Part shown: piece by piece, positions 1-5,708 of the stretch
How positions within the stretch are numbered: the stretch's first letter is position 1
Layout of the letters: the number at the start of each line of letters is the position of its first letter
Source of the DNA: Bacteroidales bacterium UBA4459
GTDB lineage: Bacteria; Bacteroidota; Bacteroidia; Bacteroidales; F082
Direction of reading: 5' to 3'
Assembly (NCBI GenBank): GCA_002389465.1
Contig: DGOT01000294.1
Location: forward strand, 225-5,932
DNA length: 5,708 nt
Made by a program: the position numbers and the translations under genes
Notes under the pieces: generated by a model
The model's input: only the letters and a program-made list of their open reading frames with translations
Told to the model about the DNA's origin: nothing
Databases searched by the model: none

Positions 1-756
1 TTCATTTTCACACTTATCATTCTGCTAGCTTTTGGGATGACGTTGTACTTTATGCAAAAGCAGAAAAAAATATCTGATATAAAATCCGACTTCATCAACA
101 ACATGACACATGAATTTAAAACACCCATTGCCACCATATCACTGGCTACCGACACGATGAGTTCGCCCAAGATACTGGATGATGAGAAAGAGATAAAACA
201 TTACCTGCAGATCATCAGGCAAGAGAATAAAAGGATGAACAAACAGGTGGAGCATGTACTGCAAATGGCTCTTATCGAGAACAACAACTTCCAACTGGAT
301 CTCCGGCTAACAGATGCACATCAAGCAATTGACAACGTGATCCGTGCGGCAGATGTGAGCATCAAGAAGAAAGAAGGACGGATTGTTTCGATATTGCGGG
401 CCCGCTGTTCAACCATCCCTTTGGATGAAATTCATTTTGCCAATGTTATGACAAACATTATCGACAACGCGATCAAGTATAATGAAAACCCACCGGACAT
501 TCTGATTGAAACCTATAACAAAAACGACCTTCTTTACATTCGGGTATCGGATAACGGAATTGGCATGAACAGGGAAGTGCAAAAGCATATTTTCGATAAA
601 TTTTACCGGAAACCCGAAGGAAACATCCATAACGTAAAAGGTTTCGGCCTCGGCTTAAGTTATGTAAAAGCCATCGTTGAAGCTCAGGGAGGCACCATCT
701 CTGTCAGTAGTGAACCACGCAACGGCAGCACTTTTACTTTAGCCTTTAATTGTTAA
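1..756 (+). CDS. Sensor histidine kinase, C-terminal part (5' end outside window)
   Basis: This is the membrane-bound sensor kinase of a two-component system; it autophosphorylates on histidine and passes the phosphate to the regulator encoded next. The reading frame is open from base 1, so the gene starts upstream and its sensor region is not visible. Numbering from the window edge, residues 1-18 are a hydrophobic membrane helix (FIFTLIILLAFGMTLYFM). They are followed by a HisKA dimerisation helix with the H-box NMTHEFKTP (phosphoacceptor His37, codon at 109-111). The HATPase domain is complete: N-box NIIDNAIKYN (Asn152/Asn156), G1 box SDNGIGM, F-box FDKFYR and G2 box GFGLGLSYV, ending at a normal C-terminus. 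All catalytic motifs are present, so the kinase should be active. The H-box style and the kinase-then-regulator order resemble RprX of Bacteroides, but with no sensor domain in view I give no symbol. The internal ATG at 37 lies inside the membrane helix and is not the start. Confidence 0.95.
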   Translation, partial: FIFTLIILLAFGMTLYFMQKQKKISDIKSDFINNMTHEFKTPIATISLATDTMSSPKILDDEKEIKHYLQIIRQENKRMNKQVEHVLQMALIENNNFQLDLRLTDAHQAIDNVIRAADVSIKKKEGRIVSILRARCSTIPLDEIHFANVMTNIIDNAIKYNENPPDILIETYNKNDLLYIRVSDNGIGMNREVQKHIFDKFYRKPEGNIHNVKGFGLGLSYVKAIVEAQGGTISVSSEPRNGSTFTLAFNC

Positions 757-766
757 ATTGCGGCAA

Positions 767-1474
767 ATGAAGAAGAAAATCCTTTTAGTTGAAGATGACT
801 TAAATTTCGGAACCGTACTAAAATCGTACCTGGAATTGAATGGAATGCTTGTTGACTGGGTAGAGGACGGAAAGGATGCTGTGATCAGATTTGAACAAAA
901 AGCTTATAATCTTGTGCTGCTGGATGTGATGCTTCCGAATGTGGATGGCTTTACCATTGCCCGGGAAATCAGAAAGAAAGACGGGAAAATCCCGTTCATC
1001 TTTATTACGGCCAAAACATTGCGGGATGATATTGTGGAAGGCTACAAAACCGGCGCCGACGATTATATTACCAAGCCATTTGATTCCGAAATATTACTTT
1101 ATAAAATAAAGGCGATCTTAAACCGGGGCCAGGCGAACCAACAGGAAATTGAGACTGAGGTATACAAATTAGGCATTTTTACATTCGACTACCGGGCCAG
1201 GCAACTGACATCAGATGTGAAAGGAAAGAAGCGGTCACTCTCACCTAAAGAAAGCGAATTACTCAAGTTATTACTTAATCACAAAGGCGAAGTTTTACTG
1301 AAAAGTCTGGCGCTCAACCGCATTTGGGGTGATGCCAACTATTTCACAACCCGAAGCATGGATGTGTATATTGCCAAATTGCGGAAATACCTGTCAGAAG
1401 ACCCTTCGATTAAGATCATTACGCTGCACGGGGCAGGGTACCGGTTGATTGATAACAGCAATAAGGAAAAATAA
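767..1474 (+). CDS. OmpR/PhoB-family DNA-binding response regulator
   Basis: This is a cytoplasmic transcription factor of 235 residues, the usual length for the family, and presumably the partner of the kinase just upstream. The receiver domain (about 1-120) has the acidic pair at Asp10/Asp11 (LLVEDD), phosphoacceptor Asp53 (LLDVMLP), switch Thr81 (FITAK) and Lys103 (ITKPF), so all phosphorylation residues are intact. The C-terminal winged-helix domain (about 132-231) carries the typical recognition-helix region TTRSMDVYIAKLRKYL and the final hairpin LHGAGYRLI. I chose the ATG at 767 because it gives the standard N-terminus MKKKILLVEDD. A TTG at 758 would add only three residues (MRQ) and leave one base after the kinase stop. 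Neither start has a clear Shine-Dalgarno site. The 10-base gap implies an operon and probable translational coupling. It resembles RprY-type regulators of the phylum. Its targets cannot be read from this window. Confidence 0.95.
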   Translation: MKKKILLVEDDLNFGTVLKSYLELNGMLVDWVEDGKDAVIRFEQKAYNLVLLDVMLPNVDGFTIAREIRKKDGKIPFIFITAKTLRDDIVEGYKTGADDYITKPFDSEILLYKIKAILNRGQANQQEIETEVYKLGIFTFDYRARQLTSDVKGKKRSLSPKESELLKLLLNHKGEVLLKSLALNRIWGDANYFTTRSMDVYIAKLRKYLSEDPSIKIITLHGAGYRLIDNSNKEK

Positions 1475-1475
1475 G

Positions 1476-3512
1476 TTAATACACTACTAGTTTTTTAACC
1501 ATTCTGTATTTTCCTGTACGCAGAACACTGTAATAGATACCTTTGGGTAAATAGCTTGTATTAGAACCCACCTGATGTGTTCCGGCTGCCATTTTCTCCT
1601 CCAGAATAGTTGCTATTTCTCTACCGTTCACATCATACAACTTCAAACTTACAGATACAGGATCCTCCAGGCTGAATTTAAAATGTACTGTTGACCTTGC
1701 CGGGTTAGGAAATACAACAAAATTCATTTGATTATCTGTCGCATCCAGCGTACCCAGCAGATCAGGCAGAAGTGCAAAAGTTGTGGTAGCTGTGGCGCCA
1801 TTTCCCCAGTTGTCCCATAGATCCATCTTTACATAATAAGCTCCGGGATCAACTCCATGGGTATTCCAATTCACAAGCACATCGTCTCGTACTTCCATAT
1901 AATTTGTATCTCCAATCATTTGCCAGGAAGTATCTCCTTCTTTTTGGTAATACATCAGGTAATAACCGAAATCCATCAGCGTACTCTCACTCCCTTTGTC
2001 AATCCATGCCGACCCCGTAATGGGAACTGTTGCATTCTGATAACCCGTAGCAGGGCCCGATATATTGGCCATCCAGACTACCGCTCCGGGATCGTATGTC
2101 GGCGTTTCAGAAATATTAGACTGGATCAGCATCATGATCGAATTATCCAATGCCTGAACAAGTCCGTTCATCTGTGTTGAGAAGGCAAATATGAGTATGC
2201 TCTCATTTGTACTTCGCAAAGGAGACATGAGCGATGACATACCCGAGACAAGTAATGTTGTGTCACCAGCCCACAAATACCCTCCACTTCCATCGCAGAA
2301 ATAATTAAAAGCGTTTACTTCGGAATGTCCCATGACACCTATCTCTCCTAGAATACATCCTTCAACGTCAACATAAACATTATCAAACGAATACAGGCTC
2401 CATGTCATCACATCGCAATTGACCAAATGAAAATTTCTGTCGCTCAGTAACACGGTGAAGTCTCCGTAATGGCTGTTGTTTACCAAGCCACTAACTTCGG
2501 TCGAATCGGTTCCTTCAAACCATAATCCGATAGTCCGAATATCCGAATTCGACACGATAACATCCGATCCGCCCGAAGGCATCAAACCCCACATCACTTC
2601 TGTGCAATTATCAATCAGAATGTCATAACCAATGCCACTCACACCGCTTTGCTGGTCGTTAAATTCATAATGAGCAACAAATTCTCCATCCGGAAACTCA
2701 ATATCAGCTACAGATCCCTCACCCATCTGGTGCCACAACAGGATTGTTTCCGCATTTCTAATCTCCAGACGCACATCGTCATCAATGATAAACTCCCCGG
2801 CTACATCCATCGAATCAATTATTATTTCAGACTCCTGGTACATACCAACAGTTGAAAAGTCAGGTTTATTGACATGATCAAATTCCAGTACCGATGTTCC
2901 AACTGTGGCCATATTGTGTACCATTCCGCCAAAGTCGAGTGTCGAATTCCTGAAATGCATTTCCGAGTTACCCGTAAGTAAGAGAATACGCTGGTAAAAA
3001 TAATCCTGTGGAAAATACAGATAGGACGAATCGGCGATTACCTGCGCGTTTTCGGTCGTTATTATATCTCCCAGAATTGTTGCATGGGCTCCGATGAAAC
3101 GTAGCACCCCATCGCCAATAACAAGGATAGGCCCAGCATGAAGCCATTCCGAGTCAATCACGAATTCTTCGCCGGGCTCAAAGCCAATAACCAGTGTATC
3201 TCCAAGAGAAATTGTGTCGACTGAACGGGCTGTTTTTGCTACAGATGCTTCCATAGCGTTCATCTTTTTCCTAAGAACCGTAAATGCCTGTTGAAGTGAA
3301 CGCTGAGGCTCAGCATCAGATGCTACTATCGAATTTTGTTTCGTCAGCAGCGGAGATCTTTCTTTTTGCAGTTGTTCATTCAGCTCCCGGTTTACCAATA
3401 TCAGTTTCTCTGAAAACCGGAAAGGAACATTATTTTGCTGTGCATTTACGCTTATTGCACTTAAAAACAAACAGATACTTAACCCGAACAACAATTTCTT
3501 TCTGATACTCAT
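1476..3512 (-). CDS. Secreted beta-helix protein with T9SS type A sorting domain
   Basis: This 678-residue protein is predicted to be exported and attached to the surface or released by the type IX secretion system; its function is unknown. Residues 1-24 are a signal peptide (basic MSIRKK, hydrophobic core, cleavage after VNA before QQ). Residues about 30-100 are polar and helix-prone, possibly a short coiled coil. Residues about 100-470 look like a right-handed parallel beta-helix: short hydrophobic strands end in Asn-Ser, Asn-Cys or similar about every 20 residues (Ser190, Ser234, Cys303, Ser323, Cys366, Cys386, Cys406). Residues about 484-582 resemble an Ig-like module, with the W-x-T...G-x-Y...D-x-x-G-N pattern (VNWNTHGVDPGAYYV, DLWDNWGNG). 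Residues 596-678 are a typical sorting tail: FPNPA near its start, LYDVNGREI, LPKGIYYSVL and the basic end MVKKLVVY. No catalytic signature of a pectate lyase or other carbohydrate enzyme was recognised. The ATG at 3512 is supported by the signal peptide. The gene follows the RSH gene by 22 bases and ends one base from the response regulator stop. Confidence 0.9.
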   Translation of the reverse strand: MSIRKKLLFGLSICLFLSAISVNAQQNNVPFRFSEKLILVNRELNEQLQKERSPLLTKQNSIVASDAEPQRSLQQAFTVLRKKMNAMEASVAKTARSVDTISLGDTLVIGFEPGEEFVIDSEWLHAGPILVIGDGVLRFIGAHATILGDIITTENAQVIADSSYLYFPQDYFYQRILLLTGNSEMHFRNSTLDFGGMVHNMATVGTSVLEFDHVNKPDFSTVGMYQESEIIIDSMDVAGEFIIDDDVRLEIRNAETILLWHQMGEGSVADIEFPDGEFVAHYEFNDQQSGVSGIGYDILIDNCTEVMWGLMPSGGSDVIVSNSDIRTIGLWFEGTDSTEVSGLVNNSHYGDFTVLLSDRNFHLVNCDVMTWSLYSFDNVYVDVEGCILGEIGVMGHSEVNAFNYFCDGSGGYLWAGDTTLLVSGMSSLMSPLRSTNESILIFAFSTQMNGLVQALDNSIMMLIQSNISETPTYDPGAVVWMANISGPATGYQNATVPITGSAWIDKGSESTLMDFGYYLMYYQKEGDTSWQMIGDTNYMEVRDDVLVNWNTHGVDPGAYYVKMDLWDNWGNGATATTTFALLPDLLGTLDATDNQMNFVVFPNPARSTVHFKFSLEDPVSVSLKLYDVNGREIATILEEKMAAGTHQVGSNTSYLPKGIYYSVLRTGKYRMVKKLVVY

Positions 3513-3529
3513 AAGATTTGTTTAATAAG

Positions 3530-3560
3530 GTAAATTATTTACTCCGCACCACCTTTTCAA
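3530..3560 (-). promoter_or_regulatory. Weak candidate Bacteroidota-type promoter before the beta-helix gene
   Basis: On the minus strand a TTG (3558-3560) is followed after 20 bases by TAATTTAC (3537-3530). The known Bacteroidota sigma-ABfr consensus has a TTTG -33 element and a TAnnTTTG -7 element about 19-21 bases apart. Spacing and the TA..TT core fit, but the last two bases of the -7 element do not. The site lies partly in the end of the RSH gene and would leave only about a dozen untranslated bases before the ATG at 3512. A match this weak can occur by chance in AT-rich DNA. It is listed because it is the only promoter-like sequence seen in the gap between the two genes. Confidence 0.2.
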
Positions 3561-5708
3561 CACCCTGAATTTTTTTCAGTTTATAGATCAACTGGTTCAG
3601 GTGCTCGTGGTCATGTACCATAACGGTTACAAAACCTTCAAATCGTTTTCCTTTGGTTTTAAAATTGATGGAACGCATATTCACACGCAGGTCATCAGTA
3701 ATTACTTTGGTTATGGAACCTACAATGCCCAGCTCATCCCTACCCGTAATTTTCAGGTTGATAACGGAAGGCGCCAGTTCTTTTGAATGCAACCATTTTA
3801 CCGGCATCACCCGGTACGAATACAACTCATGAAGTCTGCGGGCGTTCGGACAGTTATGCCTGTGAATGGTAATTCCGCCTTGTGTTGTCACAAAGCCGAA
3901 TACACTGTCGCCCGGGATGGGATTACAGCATTTAGCTAGACGGTAGTTTACATTTTTTAAATTTTCCCCGATGAACAGTATTTCTTCGTCCTGTTTTCCT
4001 TCAGCAGTAGCTTTTGTTTCTTTTGCCTGCTCCGGCACTTCAGGCCTTTGCTTGTTGCGTTCAGCCTCCACAAACCGCAGTAATACTTTCTTAATTTCCA
4101 GCAGGTCAAGCTTCTCCTTGGCGATCATGTAATACAGATCAATACCTGTTTCAAGTTTAAAATGACGCACGAGCATATTGATCAAGTCTTCCGAACTTTT
4201 AATCTTCCAGTTCTTCAACTTTCGGTTCAGCATCTCCTTGCCTATTTCGGCTTCTTTATATTTATGCTCTTTCAATTGCCGCTTGATATGTCCCTGGGCT
4301 TTTCCGGTAGCGACAAATGCCAGCCAATCAAGTTTTGGCGTTTGATTTTTGGACGTGAGGATATCCACTTTTTCGCCATTTTGTAAAACATACCTGATGG
4401 GTACCGCTTTTCCGTTAATAATCGCTCCTTTGCACCGTGAACCCACATCGGTATGTATTTCGTAAGCAAAATCGAGTACCGTTGCACCTACAGGCAGCTG
4501 TTTCAGATCACCTTTTGGCGTGAAAACAAATATATTTTTCTTCTTACTGTCATCGTCAGTTTTATAGGCAAGGTCATGCTTAATCTGGTCCGGGTTTTCA
4601 AGAATATCGCGTACCTGGGTAAGCCAGTTTTCTGTATTCTTTTTTTTCATCACACCTTTATATTGCCAGTGTGCTGCCTGGCCCCGCTCAGCTACATCGT
4701 CCATCCGTTCCGTACGTATCTGCACTTCCACAAATTTATTTCGTGAACCTTTTACCGTTGTATGTAACGACTCGTAGCCGCTTGCTTTCGGTGTAGATAT
4801 CCAGTCGCGCAAACGCTTTGGGTCGGGTTGATAAAGGTCGGTGACAATGGAATACACCTTCCAGCAGATTTCTTTTTCTTTATGCAGCTTGGATTTCAGG
4901 ATGATCCTAACAGCAAAAAGGTCATAGACTTCCTCAAGATCAACATTCTGCCTCTTCATTTTCGCCCAGATGGAAGGAACGGATTTCGTCCGCCATTTAA
5001 TGTTTGCATCGATTCCCTGTTTGATAAGTTCCCGCTCAATGGGAGCAACAAACTCTTTGATGTACAGGTCGCGTTTGGTTTTTGTTTCCTTGATTTTTTT
5101 TTCGATCTCCCTAAAAGTATCCGGGTATTCGAAGAGCATCACCCGCTCTTCCATCTCTGTTTTTATCTTATACAAACCTAACCGATGAGCAATTGGTATA
5201 TATAAATGCTTGACTTCGTTTATAATTTGCTCTTTGTTCTCCCCGAGAAAATCCAGATGCCTGATATCGTACAGCCGGTGTGCCAGATGTATCAATACAA
5301 CACGTATATCATCCACCAACGAAAGGAAGAGTGTGCGGAAAGTTTCCGACTGGAAAGAAATGCGCTCGGTATGGAAATCGTCCAGGCTGTTATATCCTTC
5401 TATAATCTCAGCTACCTGGTCGCCAAAATCCTGCCTGATCTTTGCCAGGGTATAGTCTGATTTCAGGTTGATGTTGTGCAGAATGGAACATATCACGGAA
5501 GTTGCTCCAAGGCCTATCTCTCCTACTGCAATAATGGCCACTTCCAGATTGTGAAAGATAAACGGTTTTCCGTTGACCAACTTTTCGTCACGATATATTT
5601 CGCAGGCTATGTCAAATGCTTTTCTGATTTTAGCCTTTTCTGTATCGGGTATATTTTCATTACCGCTGCTCAGTAAATTCGTATATTTTTTTTCTATTTC
5701 AGCATTTC
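3535..5708 (-). CDS. relA: RelA/SpoT homologue: (p)ppGpp synthetase with degenerate hydrolase domain (N-terminus cut by window)
   Basis: This long RSH enzyme makes the alarmone (p)ppGpp from ATP and GDP/GTP, normally on starved ribosomes. About 723 residues are visible. The frame runs to the right edge with no Met, and visible numbering nearly matches the family reference enzyme, so only a few residues are missing. Domains by visible residue: HD about 28-185; synthetase about 239-350 with RTK at 239-241, Asp262, Tyr311/His315 in GYESLHTTV, and Glu327 in VEVQIRT; TGS about 392-452 with YEIHTDVG (His418); helical region to about 577; zinc-finger/CC domain with Cys593, Cys594, His615 and Cys619 (LAKCCNPIPGD, HRHNCPN); ACT about 647-722. 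The hydrolase motifs are broken: HDxxED reads HNxxLK, and the usual LADRLHNMR reads LAHRLYDIR. It is therefore probably synthesis-only, hence relA instead of spoT/rel, though the symbol rests on motifs alone. A TTG at 5580 lies inside the HD helix and is not the start. Confidence 0.95.
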   Translation of the reverse strand, partial: NAEIEKKYTNLLSSGNENIPDTEKAKIRKAFDIACEIYRDEKLVNGKPFIFHNLEVAIIAVGEIGLGATSVICSILHNINLKSDYTLAKIRQDFGDQVAEIIEGYNSLDDFHTERISFQSETFRTLFLSLVDDIRVVLIHLAHRLYDIRHLDFLGENKEQIINEVKHLYIPIAHRLGLYKIKTEMEERVMLFEYPDTFREIEKKIKETKTKRDLYIKEFVAPIERELIKQGIDANIKWRTKSVPSIWAKMKRQNVDLEEVYDLFAVRIILKSKLHKEKEICWKVYSIVTDLYQPDPKRLRDWISTPKASGYESLHTTVKGSRNKFVEVQIRTERMDDVAERGQAAHWQYKGVMKKKNTENWLTQVRDILENPDQIKHDLAYKTDDDSKKKNIFVFTPKGDLKQLPVGATVLDFAYEIHTDVGSRCKGAIINGKAVPIRYVLQNGEKVDILTSKNQTPKLDWLAFVATGKAQGHIKRQLKEHKYKEAEIGKEMLNRKLKNWKIKSSEDLINMLVRHFKLETGIDLYYMIAKEKLDLLEIKKVLLRFVEAERNKQRPEVPEQAKETKATAEGKQDEEILFIGENLKNVNYRLAKCCNPIPGDSVFGFVTTQGGITIHRHNCPNARRLHELYSYRVMPVKWLHSKELAPSVINLKITGRDELGIVGSITKVITDDLRVNMRSINFKTKGKRFEGFVTVMVHDHEHLNQLIYKLKKIQGVEKVVRSK

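Noticed and set aside
409..630. Minus-strand open frame of 73 codons over the histidine kinase gene
   Set aside because: It lies wholly opposite the conserved HATPase coding sequence, and its translation resembles no protein family; a shadow frame.
1475..1499. GTTAA...TTAAC pair at the convergent junction as a bidirectional terminator
   Set aside because: Five A/T-rich pairs around a 15-base loop are too weak for an intrinsic terminator.
1857..3505. Several plus-strand open frames opposite the beta-helix gene (1857-2180, 2649-2855, 3284-3505)
   Set aside because: They are antisense to a convincing secreted-protein gene, have no recognisable domains or start signals, and are best explained as shadows.
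3565..3579. Inverted repeat CTGAA-N5-TTCAG near the end of the RSH gene as a terminator
   Set aside because: The stem is only five pairs, A/T-rich, lies before the stop codon and encodes conserved ACT-domain sequence (LKKIQG); it is not followed by a T run on the coding strand.
5476..5580. TTG at 5580 (minus strand) as the start of the RSH protein
   Set aside because: It falls inside the first conserved HD-domain segment. The same frame stays open for 42 more codons to the window edge, with family-like sequence (AFDIACEIYRDEK), so the true start is outside the window.
3601..5676. Many plus-strand open frames, and one alternative minus-strand frame (4272-4487), within the RSH gene
   Set aside because: The RSH frame is strongly supported across all of its domains. 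These frames have Phe/Cys/Tyr-rich or otherwise unlikely translations typical of antisense frames.
1..5708. Mobile element, CRISPR, tRNA/rRNA, toxin-antitoxin or defence island
   Set aside because: No transposase, integrase, direct-repeat array, RNA gene or small paired ORFs were seen; gaps between genes are 1 to 22 bases and the four genes are of housekeeping or regulatory/secreted type.

Overview
The window looks like chromosomal DNA from a member of the Bacteroidota, probably of the Bacteroidales/Marinilabiliales type. Three things support this: a secreted protein ending in a type A type-IX secretion (Por secretion) sorting domain, a histidine kinase/response regulator pair of the kind found in RprX/RprY-like systems of that phylum, and gene starts preceded by A/T-rich sequence instead of clear Shine-Dalgarno sites. 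The DNA is moderately AT-rich and almost entirely coding. There are no RNA genes, insertion sequences, CRISPR arrays or long intergenic stretches.

Layout. On the plus strand, the 3' part of a membrane sensor histidine kinase (1-756, start outside the window) is followed after about 10 bases by an OmpR-family response regulator (767-1474). On the minus strand, reading from the right edge inward, there is a nearly complete RelA/SpoT homologue (RSH; 5708-3535, only the extreme N-terminus missing). After 22 bases comes a 678-residue secreted beta-helix protein with a T9SS tail (3512-1476). The response regulator and the beta-helix gene converge, with a single base between their stop codons.

How the genes may work together. 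The kinase and regulator form a standard two-component phosphorelay with an unknown signal. The RSH keeps an apparently functional (p)ppGpp synthetase and the full regulatory C-terminal half (TGS, helical, zinc-finger/CC, ACT). Its hydrolase (HD) domain has lost nearly every metal-binding and catalytic residue, so it should be a synthesis-only, RelA-like enzyme that relies on another hydrolase elsewhere in the genome. The close spacing downstream suggests the beta-helix protein may be co-transcribed with it, although a weak promoter-like sequence also lies in the gap. The link between stringent response and a surface protein is inference.

No clearly new multi-gene system is visible. The points most worth a second look are the degenerate hydrolase combined with a basic RxKD-like synthetase motif, the regular roughly 20-residue ladder in the beta-helix protein, and the terminator-free convergent junction.
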